64,000 nucleotides of DNA from Ampelocalamus luodianensis (lineage: Eukaryota > Streptophyta > Magnoliopsida > Poales > Poaceae). The translations under genes and the position numbers were made by a program. Where the stretch lies: positions 32,890,165-32,954,164 of the forward strand of contig CM070639.1 of the NCBI GenBank assembly GCA_036346255.1, in the 5' to 3' direction. The stretch's first letter is position 1. Each line of letters opens with the position of its first letter. This document shows, one piece after another, positions 45,172 to 56,340 of this stretch. The notes under the pieces are model-generated. The model was not told where the DNA came from and searched no databases. It worked only from the letters and a program-made list of their open reading frames with translations.

Positions 45172-47841
45172 ATTAGCCCAATGGCAAAACTTATGGTTTT
45201 CAGATTAGCTTCTTTGATCAAGATTCTTTTAAGTGAATTTATCTGAAATGAACAGTTGTTAACTATACTTCTGTACAAGCTCGAATTTAAATTTTTGTCA
45301 ACTCCATTGAGATATTCAACAGTCATTCAAAATTTTCAAAAGCAAAAGCATTCAGATGATTCTATGAGCGGGGCTTACTTCTCAGGGAGACAGAGAGGAA
45401 CTCTTAGGGAGAGAACAGGGGACAGAGAGACTGAGCTGCGAATGGTGTTCATCGCCGACGGATGGAGCGGCGGTGAGGTGAGGGTGACCTTAAAAATGGA
45501 TTCCCTGGGGCTCTAGGATGCTAGGGATGGTGGTCTTGGGACTCGGGCGACCCTGAGGCGGCGCGGCGAGGTAACACGGCGGTCGGTCATGGAGGTGAAC
45601 TAGGGCGGTGGTGCTAGGGTGGATTAGAGGGCAAAGTAGGTGCAGCATGAGCACAAGGGTACTAAGGGGAACTCACCAGAGTACTCGATGAAGGCGGGGA
45701 GTGACCGATGTGGTCCAGCGACGGGATCCAGCAGCGGCGCGGGGTGCTTCACCGTGGAGGGGTCCCTAGAGATGAAAAGAGCATAAGTGAGTGCTAGGGA
45801 GAGGTGAAGGGAGGTTAGAGGGTGCTCAGTGAGAGGGTAATTGGAGGGAGAGTCGTCGGAGTAGGCACAGCGGTGAAAGCGGCGGCGGCGGCCGGTGTTG
45901 GAGCAGATGGCATATACGCGGTCCTTCAGTGGAGTTAACCTTGAATTAGCCAAGGGGTCTTGCTCCTTGGGGTGTTCAGCGCGCCGTGACATGGTTGTGG
46001 AAGTACAGGGATCGCCGGAGCGGCCGGGACGATGACGTGCGGGTCGGCATTGGAGACCGAAATGAGCCGAGAGGAAGAGTGAGAAAGGAGAGGGGAGGTC
46101 AAGAGGATGAAGTGCTGCTCGTGAGCGGCCATTTATTGGCGAAGGGCGGAGAGGTCGATGGCGAGGCGATGCACTCGTGACAGAGCCAGCGCATGGAGGC
46201 AGCACGGCATGGGCGTGGTGCAAGCATAGTGACCGAGAGCAGGGTATGGGCATGCGGGCAAAACTGGGGGCGACGCCAAATCCGGGGGCGAGCTGCATGG
46301 TGTGGAGGGTAGGGATGCGTGTCCCCTGTGCTGCCACAGTGAGCAGCTGTGTGGCTCAGCACCGCTTGGAGAAGAAAGGGGAAGGGGTTGGCAAGGGAAG
46401 CCCACCAGTCAGAGAGAGGGAGGCGGTGCGAGCCCGAGTGTGGCTCGGTTGATTTCAAGTGGGTTTGGTTGAGTCAAGTCACAAAGTTCGAGTCCGATCG
46501 TGTGGATGGTCCGGTCAAGATTTAACGGTCCCGATCGAGTGGTTGTTCGGACGGTCTGAACGTTCAAATCCATGTGAACGGTCCGATTCAAGATTGAGGG
46601 CCTAGATTGGGAAGGCCATTCGGATGGTCCGAACATTTCTCTGGACGGTTTGATTGAAAATGGACGGTCCAGATCGAAACACAGATGAGGTGCAGTCTAG
46701 GCTTGGGTGCGTGCGAATGGGCTTGGTCTAGCCAGGACAAGTGGCACGGGTTGCTACAGTCCAAGGTGGTTTGGCTAGGTCGGTTTAGTAGACTGAGAAG
46801 AATTCAAATATTGTAAGTTTGACTAGAGAGTTAAAAATAGCAAATAAATTTATAAAAATAAAATTTTCATAGATGCTACTAGGATGATATAGATCCCATA
46901 TAAATTTTAAAAACTCACTGTTTACGATTTAAATACTTAATTTAAAATTCCTAACTGAATAGGTTTAGATAATGAACAAACATTTTTCTTAAGGTCAAGA
47001 TAAACCCTAAAATTTCGAGAAAAATTATATTAATTCATGATAATTAATGTAGTATTTGATTAAATTATTTTCCTAGGTTCTTTACAAGAACTTTCTTATA
47101 TTTTCTTTTGGGAATTCTATTTCAAGTTTTAAATTTGATATGAATTTGAGGTTTTTAGTTGTACAATTTATGCACATACTCCAAAATGAAATGAAAAGTT
47201 TATGAGATGCATCTAAATCCCATTTAATAAAAATGGGGTTGTGATAGACATGGAGTAAGGGATTCAATTGTCCAAGGGTGATATAATACGTTATTAATCA
47301 TCAAATGGGTATTTAACTACCTTAAGAGTTAACATACATTTGCTTAAAGAATTAAAGCATGTAGTTTCGGTAATTTAAATGAATATAATTTGCAGAAAAC
47401 GTAGGCACAACATGAGTAGAATTAAAGCATGCAGTGTTGACTCGCCTTGATTAAAGGCAGGAGGGTCTTAGAGGTCTTGTGCTTGGTCGAAGTGAAGATC
47501 TCCTGCTTCTTCGAATTCTACTCCTACGAGCGTACTGAAAAGAGGAACAAACAAGCAGAAAGAACAAATAAATACACAACAAATAATAAATAAACTCCAA
47601 ATTAAATAAAACCAGAGCTAAAAGCAAGATCTTGAATTTAGATAAAAATTAGAAACAAGAAACAGTGTAATCGGAGTTGTAATGGAGGAGAACGGAGTCC
47701 TCGAAGGTTGTGGTTTCGAGTACTGATTATCGAATTCACGAGGTCCGAGGGAGGTTCGACTACACCACGTGGTCGGAAGGGGTTCGACAACATGAGTGGT
47801 CGGAAGGGTTCGACTACACGAGTGGTCGAAGAAAAGAAGGA

Positions 47842-48094
47842 TACGACTACACAACGTGATCGTAGGAAAGATTCAAGAATGGTACGACTACTCAACGTGG
47901 TCGTAGGAAAAATTCAAGAGAGATATGACTACTCAACGTGGTCATAGAAAGAATACGACTACACAACGTGGTCGTAGGAAAGATTCAAGAGGGATACAAC
48001 TACTCAATGTGGTCGTAGGAAGAATACGACTACACAACGTGGTCGTAGGAAAGGTTCAAGAGGGATACGACTACTCAACGTGATCGTAGGAAGA
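47842..48094. repeat. Minisatellite with CGACTAC...GTGGTCG units
   Basis: Six to seven copies of a variable unit built on ATACGACTACWCAACGTGGT CGTAGGAA, with or without a spacer AGATTCAAGAGGG. Each unit is itself an imperfect inverted repeat. Confidence 0.85.
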
Positions 48095-48096
48095 AA

Positions 48097-48236
48097 AGAC
48101 TCGATTGCTCGACGCGGCCGAAAGAACAAAAAGACTCGACTGCTTGAAGCGGTCGAAAGAACAAAAAGACTCGACTGCTCGAAGTGGTCGGAAGAACAAA
48201 AAGACTTGACTGCTCGAAGTAGTCCAAAGAACAAAA
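48097..48236. repeat. 35-bp minisatellite, four copies
   Basis: Units start at 48097, 48132, 48167 and 48202, each AGACTCGACTGCTCGAAG followed by YGGTCGAAAGAACAAAA with few changes. They again carry the CGAC ... GTCG pairing. Confidence 0.92.
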
Positions 48237-49243
48237 TAGCAGAACAGGGCACGGGAAGTTGGCCAAAAGAATAAGAGAAACCAGGGTATAGGGAACTCAA
48301 CAGGACCGAGACAGAGGGGCCGGAGGGGGTCGATGGACGGCGAACGATGGCGAGGAAGCTTGCAGCTGAGGGCGAAGGAGGCCGACAGTGAAGGGGTCAG
48401 CTGGGACGGGAGGAGGAAGGGAAGGCAGTGACTCCTATGAAACAAAACTAAAATAGAGTGAGGGGGATTGCTTTAGGGAGCTCTGCAGCATGAAACGATG
48501 CAGGTAGATGGCGAGGACCGGAAGGAGGAGCGTGACGGTGATTACGGAGCTCGAGGCTTCGGGGAAACCACAGCAACCAAAGCTAGGGAGGGTGAGCTGG
48601 GGAAATAACAAGAGGAGGGCGAGGTTCCCTAGTGCTCTATTTATAGAGGGAAAAAAGGGGGAGACCGGGCGTCAAGATGGAGTGACAAAATTTATGGCTA
48701 CGCAGCGGAGGCACGACATTTAATGTGCAGATGGCAAATAAATGCACACGGCGCAGTAGAGACAACAACATTAAATGCACACGTCACAGAGGAGACGACG
48801 GCCTTCAATGCGCATGTCGCTGAGGAAAAAGAGGGAGGACAGAGAAAGTAAGCAGGAGGCTGACAGGTGGGGCTATTCGGACCTGGTTGGAGAACCTGGT
48901 CAAAACCGAGTGCCCTGGTCGACACCAAGAGGGTGGTCGTAGAGGGCGCCAGGCGGGGACAAGGCGCACAGGGCGCGACAGAGTGGGCACACAGTTGAAA
49001 GGAGGTTTTCGACCACATGGACGAAAGGAAAGGAGAGGGGCACGGAAAGGAGAGAGGCTAGCTGGGTTGACCCAACTGAGAGGATTTGAATTGAAACCGA
49101 GATTCGAGTAGAAACTCGATTCCAAGTTTTGAATTGAGGTATAAACTAGTGAATTTCGCAAATACACGATAATTTGAAATATGTTTTCAAACCAAGAAGA
49201 CAAATGGAAAGATACCAAATGGCTTCCGAAATGGGATGTTACA

Positions 49244-50599
49244 CTTACTAATGGTTAGAACGGTAGCATAGGGATCATCGCTTCGGCGATGGTCGTTATA
49301 TCATCACTTTAAATTACTTGGGTCAGGGTATCCTTGTATGTATTGTATTTGAGAAACTAAAACTGAAAATAAAACGATTTTAGACTTGGGCACATTGGTT
49401 GGATGGTGTGGTTGTTGGGTATGTGCTTGGTGCCCGAGTGAACAAAGATCGAATTACTTGTGTCACTGATCCAAGTGTTTTGCGTGCATTCCACATGAGA
49501 GAGATATGAGATCTCTCTTGACTTAGTACTTTGGCGCGTGTTAGTTCCGAGTCACAGGTGGTTGTTGTGTATTGTGTATAAAAAGAAATATGTTGTTATT
49601 GTTGGGTGTGCGGGGGTGGATTCCTGTCTAGGTTCTCCACACCGAGGGACATTGTAGTTGACTGAGGCTTTACAATGACCCCGAGGAAACATCTCGTAAG
49701 ACTTAGCCTTGCCGGTATACCTAAGGAAGTGTGCTCTATTGCATGGCGAAAAGGTGATCTGGCGTGTAGGTACAGTTGTACACCCCTGCAGGGTTATAAA
49801 CTATTTGAATAGCCTCATCCTAAGTTATGGACATGCTTGGTTAGGTCTTGCAAGAATTAGACTATAACATTTTCAATAAAACTTGAAATTGGGTGGTACG
49901 AATGGGTAATTCATGCTATGTTATGGTGGCTGTTGGGAAGTCACATCCATGATGTTATTTATGTTTATAAATGTTGTCTCGCTGTTATTTAAACAAATAA
50001 AAATAGATTTGTTAAATTGCCTTCACTCTATTACACTATTACAAATGAAAAATTGTTTTTGTGCTGAAAATGAACCCTATAGCCTTCTCCTTTGATTCAG
50101 CTTGCATGTAGTTATGTATAGGTTTGTTATTCATAAGTCTTGTGAGTACAATTTTTGTACTCAGTTCCATTGTCTAATTGCTGCAAAGGAGGTTGATCCC
50201 TAAGGGATCGACTATTGTGAGACAGACTTCTTGCTGGACGACTAGCTTGGTGGCCTTGTCAGTTGCCTTGTGGGTTAGGGTAAACCGGTTGGCTTTTGTT
50301 TATCGCCATCTTATGACCTTTTGCTTTTGCTGCTACTTTAGTTATTTACCTTGTTATTTGGCCGGTCAGCCCTATTTGTGTAATATGAACTTGTATGTCT
50401 TCTTAGATGTTGTAAAACTTCGTTGAAGACTCGGTATTGTAATGATTTGTGTATGGAATTGATACTTTAATTTTTTGTGATGGTGTATGTGTACCGCTCC
50501 TGGGAGGTACACGTTACACCAAGGTGCGGGATATTTGGTTTGTAATGCTATGACCAATCGGATGGTTAAGTATTACAAGCAAAATAGCCCAGATTCACA
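49244..50599 (+). repeat. 3' part of a Tekay/Del-like LTR
   Basis: Plus-strand sequence homologous to 5150-6456 and 37350-38723, ending CAGATTCACA at 50599. It contains the same landmarks (ACTTGGGCACA, CACCCCTGCAGGG, the GTGAGTACAA...TTTGTACTCAG stem). Its 5' part has been removed by the truncated LTR at 47247-49243. The next bases, AAGTTTGATGTTGGTATC, resemble a decayed primer site, so this may be a 5' LTR whose interior is gone. Confidence 0.8.
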
Positions 50600-52010
50600 A
50601 AGTTTGATGTTGGTATCTTCACATACTAATAAAAAAGTATATTTGAGATGTCAAACTCCAAAAAAAATTGGGTGCCTAGGCACCAAGTGCAGAAAAGCCT
50701 AAAGCAATTCTTTTTTTTCTTCTAACAAATGCACTTAACGGAAGGTCACAACTCACTATAGTCGTTCTGTTTGGTGGTTTTCTCAATCCTGCAAATTTCT
50801 TACGCCTAGCTAGATGCAATGCCTGCAACTTTATCTCGCCTAGATGAATAGGCGGGAGACCTAAACAGATCAAGTATTTGATTGAAATATATTGTCTAAC
50901 TTGCAACATAGATCTTGAAGGTAAGAAGAGGCCATTAATTCGAGGCCCGCAACTATACTAATTGAGCCTGCAGTAAATTTATTTATAGCTCGGAGAAGTC
51001 ATCTGGCAATATTTCTGCAGTGCAAGCACCACAGTGAGAGAGAGAGAGGGGCAACAAAATCTACGTGCTACAGATCGAGAGAATAGGTAGAATGTGAGAA
51101 CAGAAGGGGCCATGCATGTACTGCGTACTGTTTCATTTTGATCGAGATGTTAGGCCTGGCAGGCTAGCTGCATCTCATGCGCGCATGGCCCAATCTGTTA
51201 GCTTGTTCCAAGCTATTTGACTTGGGCTGGCTGGCACGTACTGTTAATGGGCTCGTCCTATTGGTCCAAGTTAGGAGATGCATGGAGATGGAGGATATGT
51301 ATATACATAGTTGTTGAACAAATTTGGAGGTTAAAAACAGATGCAAATTAATGCAAACTTACAGAAACTTAATTCAGCAACTAAATTCTAAGTTGGTGCG
51401 TTTGTGTTAGCTTGCAGTAGACTTCAGTTGTGGCAGTTTTCGTTACGGCATCGAAGTCCTTTGTCACATTTTATTTCACTTTAGGCCACGTTGTTTGTTG
51501 TAGCAGTATACACCCTCTGCATCATCACCCCATGGCATCCAGCATTGCATACATGTATATTTTCATACATATAAACAAAAGATTTCAATCACTCACCAAA
51601 TTGCATACATGTATATTTTCATGCATATAAACAAAAGATTTCAACCTCTCGCCAAATCAATTTCCATTAGTCTCAATTCTCAATAGCACCTTGCTCAACT
51701 CTCTCTGGGGAATGAAAGAGAGCTAGCTAGAGCAACAATTGCAGCAGCTAGGTCAAGTAAACCTGCTAGCTATACATAGTAGATATAGTACTTCTGTATA
51801 GTAGCATGTAAGCTGACACACACATGCACTTGTACCTTTCCATTTTGGAGAGCACTCTCTTTCACAATGCATGTCATGGAGTCGTATACGTATATATGTG
51901 ACATTCATATACGTCGCTTTCTTTGCCTTTAGTTATTATGCTAATTAAGTTGGGCGGTTGATTAATGATGGATGGATGGATCGATCACCGGCCGCCCGGG
52001 GTTTACGGCT
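50600..52010. other. Low-copy region downstream of the FT-like gene
   Basis: No gene recognised. Apparent landmarks are a perfect 14-bp palindrome GGTGCCTAGGCACC (50671-50684) and a 56-bp tandem duplication (51545-51656). The segment next to 52010 holds the 3' UTR of the FT-like gene; no clear poly(A) signal could be chosen. Confidence 0.55.
51545..51656. repeat. 56-bp tandem duplication
   Basis: TTGCATACATGTATATTTTC begins both copies (51545 and 51601); each copy runs on with CATATAAACAAAAGATTTCA. Few substitutions separate them. Confidence 0.9.
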
Positions 52011-53070
52011 TCACCTGTACCTCCGACCACCGCAGCCGCCCTCCCTCTGGCAGTTGAAGTAGGCGGCGGCGACCGGCGCGCCGAGGCTGTAGCACGCTGC
52101 GAAGTCCCTAGTATTGAAGTTGGCGCGCCACCCCGGCGCGTAGATCGCCTGCCGCACCGCCTGCCGGAACAAGATGAACACGAACCGGTGGATCCCCGCC
52201 GTCGGTTGCGGGCTCTCGTACGGCACCACCTCCGTTCCTGATCAACGTCGCATGGTTTATATAAAAATCAATTATACTGTGTACTATTTAACTTAGACAT
52301 TGCTATACGAAATATGTGTATATAACGTTGAAATACAGGTAGACTGCCTACTTGTTTATAACAACCTAACCTTTTCTGATTAGTGTATGAAACTTAATAT
52401 GCATATAGTTCTGTAAATTCACTTACCACGACTGACATCGGCTCCTTCTGGTATGTCTGTCACCAGCCTATACAAGAAATCAAAAGCAATTAGCTAGCTA
52501 GTATATACGGGAGCGTTGATACGCGTATGAGTAAAAGTTTCTACGAACAGTGATTGTTCATTAGAATTTTTCGATTAATTGAGAGAAGAAAAGGTTGACC
52601 TACAATATTCAAGGATTAAACGAAACTAGGTAGGTAGAGCTTATCACGTACCAATGGAGGTACTCCCTTTTGGAAGGGTTGCTTGGGCTAGGTGCGTCAG
52701 GGTCTACCATCACCTAGTAACAAAAGATATATTGTACACACATTATGCATGCATCCATAGAGAAATCTGAGATTTTTAACTGCATGTATAGCTTTCTTGG
52801 ATCAAACACATACATGAGAAGGAACAGCTATGTGCAGTACATGCATGAGGTGTGCAATATATGATCACTCACGAGCGTGTAGAGCGCCCTCCCGTCGCGC
52901 CCGACAATCTGGACCGTCGGCTCGTTCGCCACCTGCGACGGCTTCAGCTCGGACCCGCCCGTCATCTCGCGGTTGTTGTAGAACAACCTCAGCAGCGCGG
53001 ACGCGGCGAAGTAGTCGACGATGTCGCCGACGATGTTCCCAACGACCAGCGGATCCCTCGACATGCTCAT
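52011..53070 (-). CDS. FTL: FLOWERING LOCUS T-like protein (PEBP family), four exons
   Basis: Exons on the minus strand: 52873-53070 (198 bp), 52652-52713 (62), 52427-52467 (41) and 52011-52237 (227). All introns are GT..AG and short (159, 184 and 189 bp). The 62 and 41 bp middle exons are the sizes fixed in FT/TFL1 genes, and the joined frame is 175 codons plus TGA with no defect. Motifs: DPDAPSPSNP, REYLHW (Tyr at the FT-type activator position, His in TFL1 repressors), GIHRFVFILFRQ, YAPGWRANFNTRDF and the C-terminal FNCQRE. FT has Gln where this protein has Ala (W-R-A-N), and the FT L-Y-N triad reads C-Y-S. Family knowledge: FT proteins move from leaf to shoot apex and act with 14-3-3 and FD-type bZIP proteins to start flowering; paralogues can act in other organs or repress. 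Start chosen at 53070 (MSMSRDP); alternatives are 53064 and an upstream in-frame ATG at 53106. Resembles the grass FTL4/FTL5 group, but the exact orthologue is not settled. Confidence 0.95.
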
Positions 53071-53176
53071 CGCCGGCGGTCGAGTTGTCGGAGAGTATGA
53101 GCACACTGGCTAGTTAAGCTCAAATGTGGCTAGCTTACTGCAGTGAGAGCGTGGCGTGGTATGGACGGTGAACTCC

Positions 53177-53184
53177 TATTTATA
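53177..53184 (-). promoter_or_regulatory. TATA box of the FT-like gene
   Basis: TATAAATA on the minus strand inside CCTATAAATAGG, 107 bp upstream of the chosen ATG. This predicts transcription start near 53150 and a 5' UTR of about 80 nt. In that case the ATG at 53106 would be inside the transcript and in frame, adding 12 residues. Confidence 0.7.
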
Positions 53185-53189
53185 GGCAT

Positions 53190-54937
53190 CCAGTGGCTTG
53201 GCAGATATCTGAATTTTACATAAATTTTCCAGAATGGAATGTCTGGCGCCGGCCTACGGTTCAAAAGATACGCTGTGCCTTTCTCGCCAATCCTCGGTCC
53301 TCCAATCAGAATTTGAAAGATCCTGGACTAGATGAGAGAGCAATTAAGATGCGAAATCGTCTTGTGATATCGTGGAATCTCTTACCGCGTTCCCTATCCA
53401 GGGAGTTGATTTCTGATCGAACAGCTAAAAACTAAAGTGTTGCCGCCAAACAGTTGATTTCTGGTCGGACGGCTAAAGTGTTGCCACGACGCGGGAACGT
53501 AAAATGGATGATACGGTTCCTAATACTTGAGGGGTTACTTCTTGGAATCTACTTTTTGTAAAGATCCATCTCAATCCTTTAGGCCTAGATAGCTAGTGGG
53601 TGGACAGGCCATTTTGGAGTTAAAATCTATATATTGCTGAACAAAATCTTGAGGTTGTCATGCCATTTATTCTCTAAATCTGGATCCAATGTACAATGTG
53701 GAGAGAGAAAAGAATGTGCTGTCGCTCTTGAAAGTGTTGACCCATGAGATCATAAGTACTAAGCTTAGTTTTGAGCCACGATACCCCAGCAGCAATGGCC
53801 TGGACGGGATCATTTTTCTTTTTTTCTTTTCTCTCCTACTTTTATTTTTCTTGACTTTTTGACATCACAGATGTGACTGCAGTTCATTCATACTAACGTA
53901 TATGTATGACACCAATGATGGGGTCCTGGTATTGGGTTCTGCACATGAGTGGTTGCGGAGAAAAAGCACATAATATGGTGGTGTACTAGGTGAGCACAGC
54001 TCAACATATGAATTATGAAATCACTATTATTTATATCTCAATATATTCTTTTTGACTATATTCTGTGCACCCTTGCATTATTTTACTGCAAGTTGAATTT
54101 CAAGTTGCTACAGGATAGTAACATTAGTGCAATCTTCTAATTTGTTTTTCAGATCCTTGCTAGATGGGAAATATGAGTTTAACTTTGTACTATTAAATAT
54201 GTTTCGTTGTCCCATTCAATTTTTCTGGGTGATTATTTGGCTTATTGAGATGTTCATTTTTTTAGAATCTATTTTGCAGTATAACACGTATTATATAAAG
54301 GAACTAGACATGGTATTTCTCAAAAAACTATTATTTTTTGTTTTATGTATTTTAAATATATTTAACAGATTTACGTAGTAGACCTTTACATTAATGTATT
54401 TGTAAATTGTAAGTCAATGCAACAACTCATATAAAGTACTTTAGGATACAATGAATTATTAATTAATTGATTGGTATATGTGCATTCATAAAGACAGAAA
54501 TATTGTTTAGAGGGGTGATTCTATGCTATCTTATAAATAAACTGCACAAATCTACACACTTGGGTGTAGAATAGAGTGTTGTCATGTATTATTATTATTA
54601 TTATTATTACTACTACTACTGCTACTGTTGTTGTTGTTGTTGCTTCTGTGACTATAGAAAACAATTGAACCTCAAATCGATATATTGTGCCAATTATAAT
54701 TAGGTCCCTAGATAATCTAAAATATTAATCCAGCAGATCTATAAACTTGTTTCTATATATTATGACAAGATATCCATTTTGGTGGAATCTGGGACATTAC
54801 GTATCGGATTGATTTTCAAGTTTAGACTAGAATTAGAGGTGGCACGTTAAAATTAAGGAAACTAGCTGAATATCCCGTACTATTACGTAGCTAAATACTA
54901 CCGTATTTCTGTTTATATTTGGAAATAGAGTTGTTTT
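53190..54937. other. Upstream region of the FT-like gene
   Basis: No gene recognised. A 48-bp duplication containing GTTGATTTCTG...CTAAAGTGTTGCC lies at about 53405-53500. Mostly AT-rich beyond 54000. The composite microsatellite 54587-54642 lies about 1.5 kb from the ATG. No transposon termini found before 54938. Confidence 0.55.
54587..54642. repeat. Composite microsatellite (ATT)n (ACT)n (GTT)n
   Basis: About seven ATT units, then ACT units, a GCTACT break and about five GTT/TTG units, all trinucleotides. Confidence 0.95.
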
Positions 54938-55850
54938 CACTACACCATGACCTAATTTATAGAGCAGTCAAACAGCTGGGTAAAACAGCGTTAGAGGGCT
55001 AGTTATTTGCCGGGGATATGTTTTCGCGGCACTTAGATACTGTCGGGTAAAGTGCTGCCAGGAAAGACCATCCCCGGCAGATATTTGGAATACCGGCTGT
55101 TATCTGTCCTAAATTCTCATTTTTTTTGCCGGCAGGTAAGAATTTCCCAGATAGGTAGATTTTCCCGGAGAGTCGGTGTTTCCCGTACCTAGGAAAATAC
55201 TTCGAAGATACCTACCAAATTTAATTATACAAGCTATGTTAGAAAAGTATCTACCAGGAATAGTGAATTTAATATTTTCCCCTTCATTTTGCTCGATTTA
55301 ACCAGACTTTACATTGCATGCAATTTTGGCAATGTTTGAGGCTCTAAACGAATTCAAATCAAAAGTTGTCAACTACAAAGTTTCTTAACTTTTGAGATCG
55401 ACAACTTTCATTTTGGTAGTTTCTCCATCCGAGGTCGTTTGAAAATTCGAATTTCAAATTTGATAAATTCAAACGTAGTTTTGCGTGACAAAGATGATTT
55501 CAAATCAAAATGTTGTCAACTACAAAGTTTCATAACTTTTCGAGATCTACAAAGTTCATTTAGGGAGTTTCTCCATCCGAGGTACTTTAAAAAAATCGAA
55601 TTTTAAAATTTTGAAATTCAAAACATAGTTTAAGTTGGCAAAATTAATTCAAATTAAAAAGTTTTCAACTACAAAGTTGTATAACTTATGAATATATACA
55701 ACTTTTATTTTGATCATTTGTTCATCCGACATAGTGGTAGTAACATTGTTCACAAATCTTATATATCTCTCTTCTAGTTTCATGAAAAACTATATGAGAG
55801 AAATGTAGATTTGTGAACAACGTTACTATCACTTTGACATGACCAATGAA
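54938..55850 (+). mobile_element. CACTA transposon end (partial)
   Basis: Starts CACTACACCATGACC, the terminal motif of plant CACTA (CMC) elements, and is followed by subterminal GCCGG-containing repeats (TTGCCGGGGATAT, CCCCGGCAGATAT, GCCGGCAGGTAAG). Further in are diverged repeats of AACTACAAAGTTTCATAACTT with TTTCTCCATCCGAGGT, a pattern I associate with grass CACTA elements. No transposase ORF, and no matching TAGTG end with 3-bp duplication could be fixed, so the right limit is approximate. Confidence 0.65.
55734..55832. other. 99-bp fold-back with long stem
   Basis: GTGGTAGTAAC (55734-55744) pairs with GTTACTATCAC (55822-55832), and TTGTTCACAAATCT (55746-55759) is perfectly complementary to 55807-55820. 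Further partial pairing inside (TCTCTC/GAGAGA). Such a stem can give rise to small RNAs if transcribed. Confidence 0.8.
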
Positions 55851-56136
55851 ACATGTCATCTCAACAATTAGAAGCACGTACAACACACAGATTAACTAGA
55901 ATTTGCGGTACTTCAAGTTCCAGCACAACACATGTGCATTAGTACATCGACCATACATAGAGAATATGCGGTTGTGAGCATTCTAGTGTAGCCTACAACA
56001 AAACAACTAATTCAAGTCCAGTCAAGCAAAAGCCTGACAAGTGCATGGAAATATTCCAAACCCATTGTACCACACTATTAGTCTAACCTTGGCATGTACA
56101 AAACATCCACACAGTAGAGGTCGACAATGTATATGA
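55851..56136. other. Stretch without recognised feature
   Basis: No ORF, no clear repeat and no terminal motif. It may be more of the CACTA element or host sequence. Confidence 0.5.
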
Positions 56137-56239
56137 CAACAACAACAACAAAGTCTTTGATCCCAAACAAGTTGGGGTAGGCTAGGAATGAAACCTCCTC
56201 AAAGTCAAAGAGATGAGAGCCTTACAAATAAAAAATATA

Positions 56240-56262
56240 TAATAATAATAATAATAATAATA
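56240..56262. repeat. (AAT)n microsatellite in the LINE 3' UTR
   Basis: About seven ATA/AAT units, on the 3' side of the LINE coding region. Confidence 0.9.
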
Positions 56263-56340
56263 AAATCTACAAGGCTAAAACCCTAAGCTGTACATCCTGC
56301 CATCTGAGCCGAGAGCCTAAAACACAGCCCTTAAACCTTC

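Larger units (their letters stand above)
41365..47246 (-). mobile_element. Tekay/Del-like LTR, minus strand, 5' half only, split by a solo LTR
   Basis: 41365-42865 and 45172-47246 are one LTR around the solo LTR 42866-45171. Reversed, it starts near 47246 with TATCACAACCCC (TGTCACAACCCC expected, so one mutated base), then an AT-rich part, a GC-rich block (46750-45370) and a second AT-rich block. It reaches the segment AGCATTTTGGATTTCTCGG ... AAGGAAAGCATC that matches 17410-17545. At about 41365 it stops against the pol remnant; the 3' half is missing. ORFs at 45624-46458 lie in the GC-rich block. Confidence 0.75.
47247..49243 (-). mobile_element. LTR of the TGTAACATCCC family, minus strand, truncated
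   Basis: The minus strand starts TGTAACATCCC at 49243, like 33862. TATAAATA on the minus strand (48638-48645) lies in the same CTCTATAAATAGAGCAC context. It contains two minisatellites (47842-48094 and 48097-48236). Its 3' half is missing: the sequence is cut at 47246 by the start of the LTR on the left. The right flank CTTAC is the only visible target-site candidate. Proline-rich ORFs on the minus strand have no recognised domain. Confidence 0.7.

Noticed and set aside
45624..46458. 237-codon and 119-codon minus-strand ORFs
   Set aside because: GC-rich block of a truncated LTR; no domain and frames overlap on both strands.
20215..47251. The minus-strand LTRs at 20220 and 47246 as the two ends of one element
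   Set aside because: Flanks ATAGT and GACAT do not match. Both fragments contain their own GC-rich block and the same mid-LTR segment, so they are separate LTRs. The pol between them is on the opposite strand.
52830..53117. Plus-strand ORFs opposite the FT-like exon 1
   Set aside because: Antisense shadows of a GC-rich coding exon. The minus-strand frame has the PEBP motifs and splice sites.
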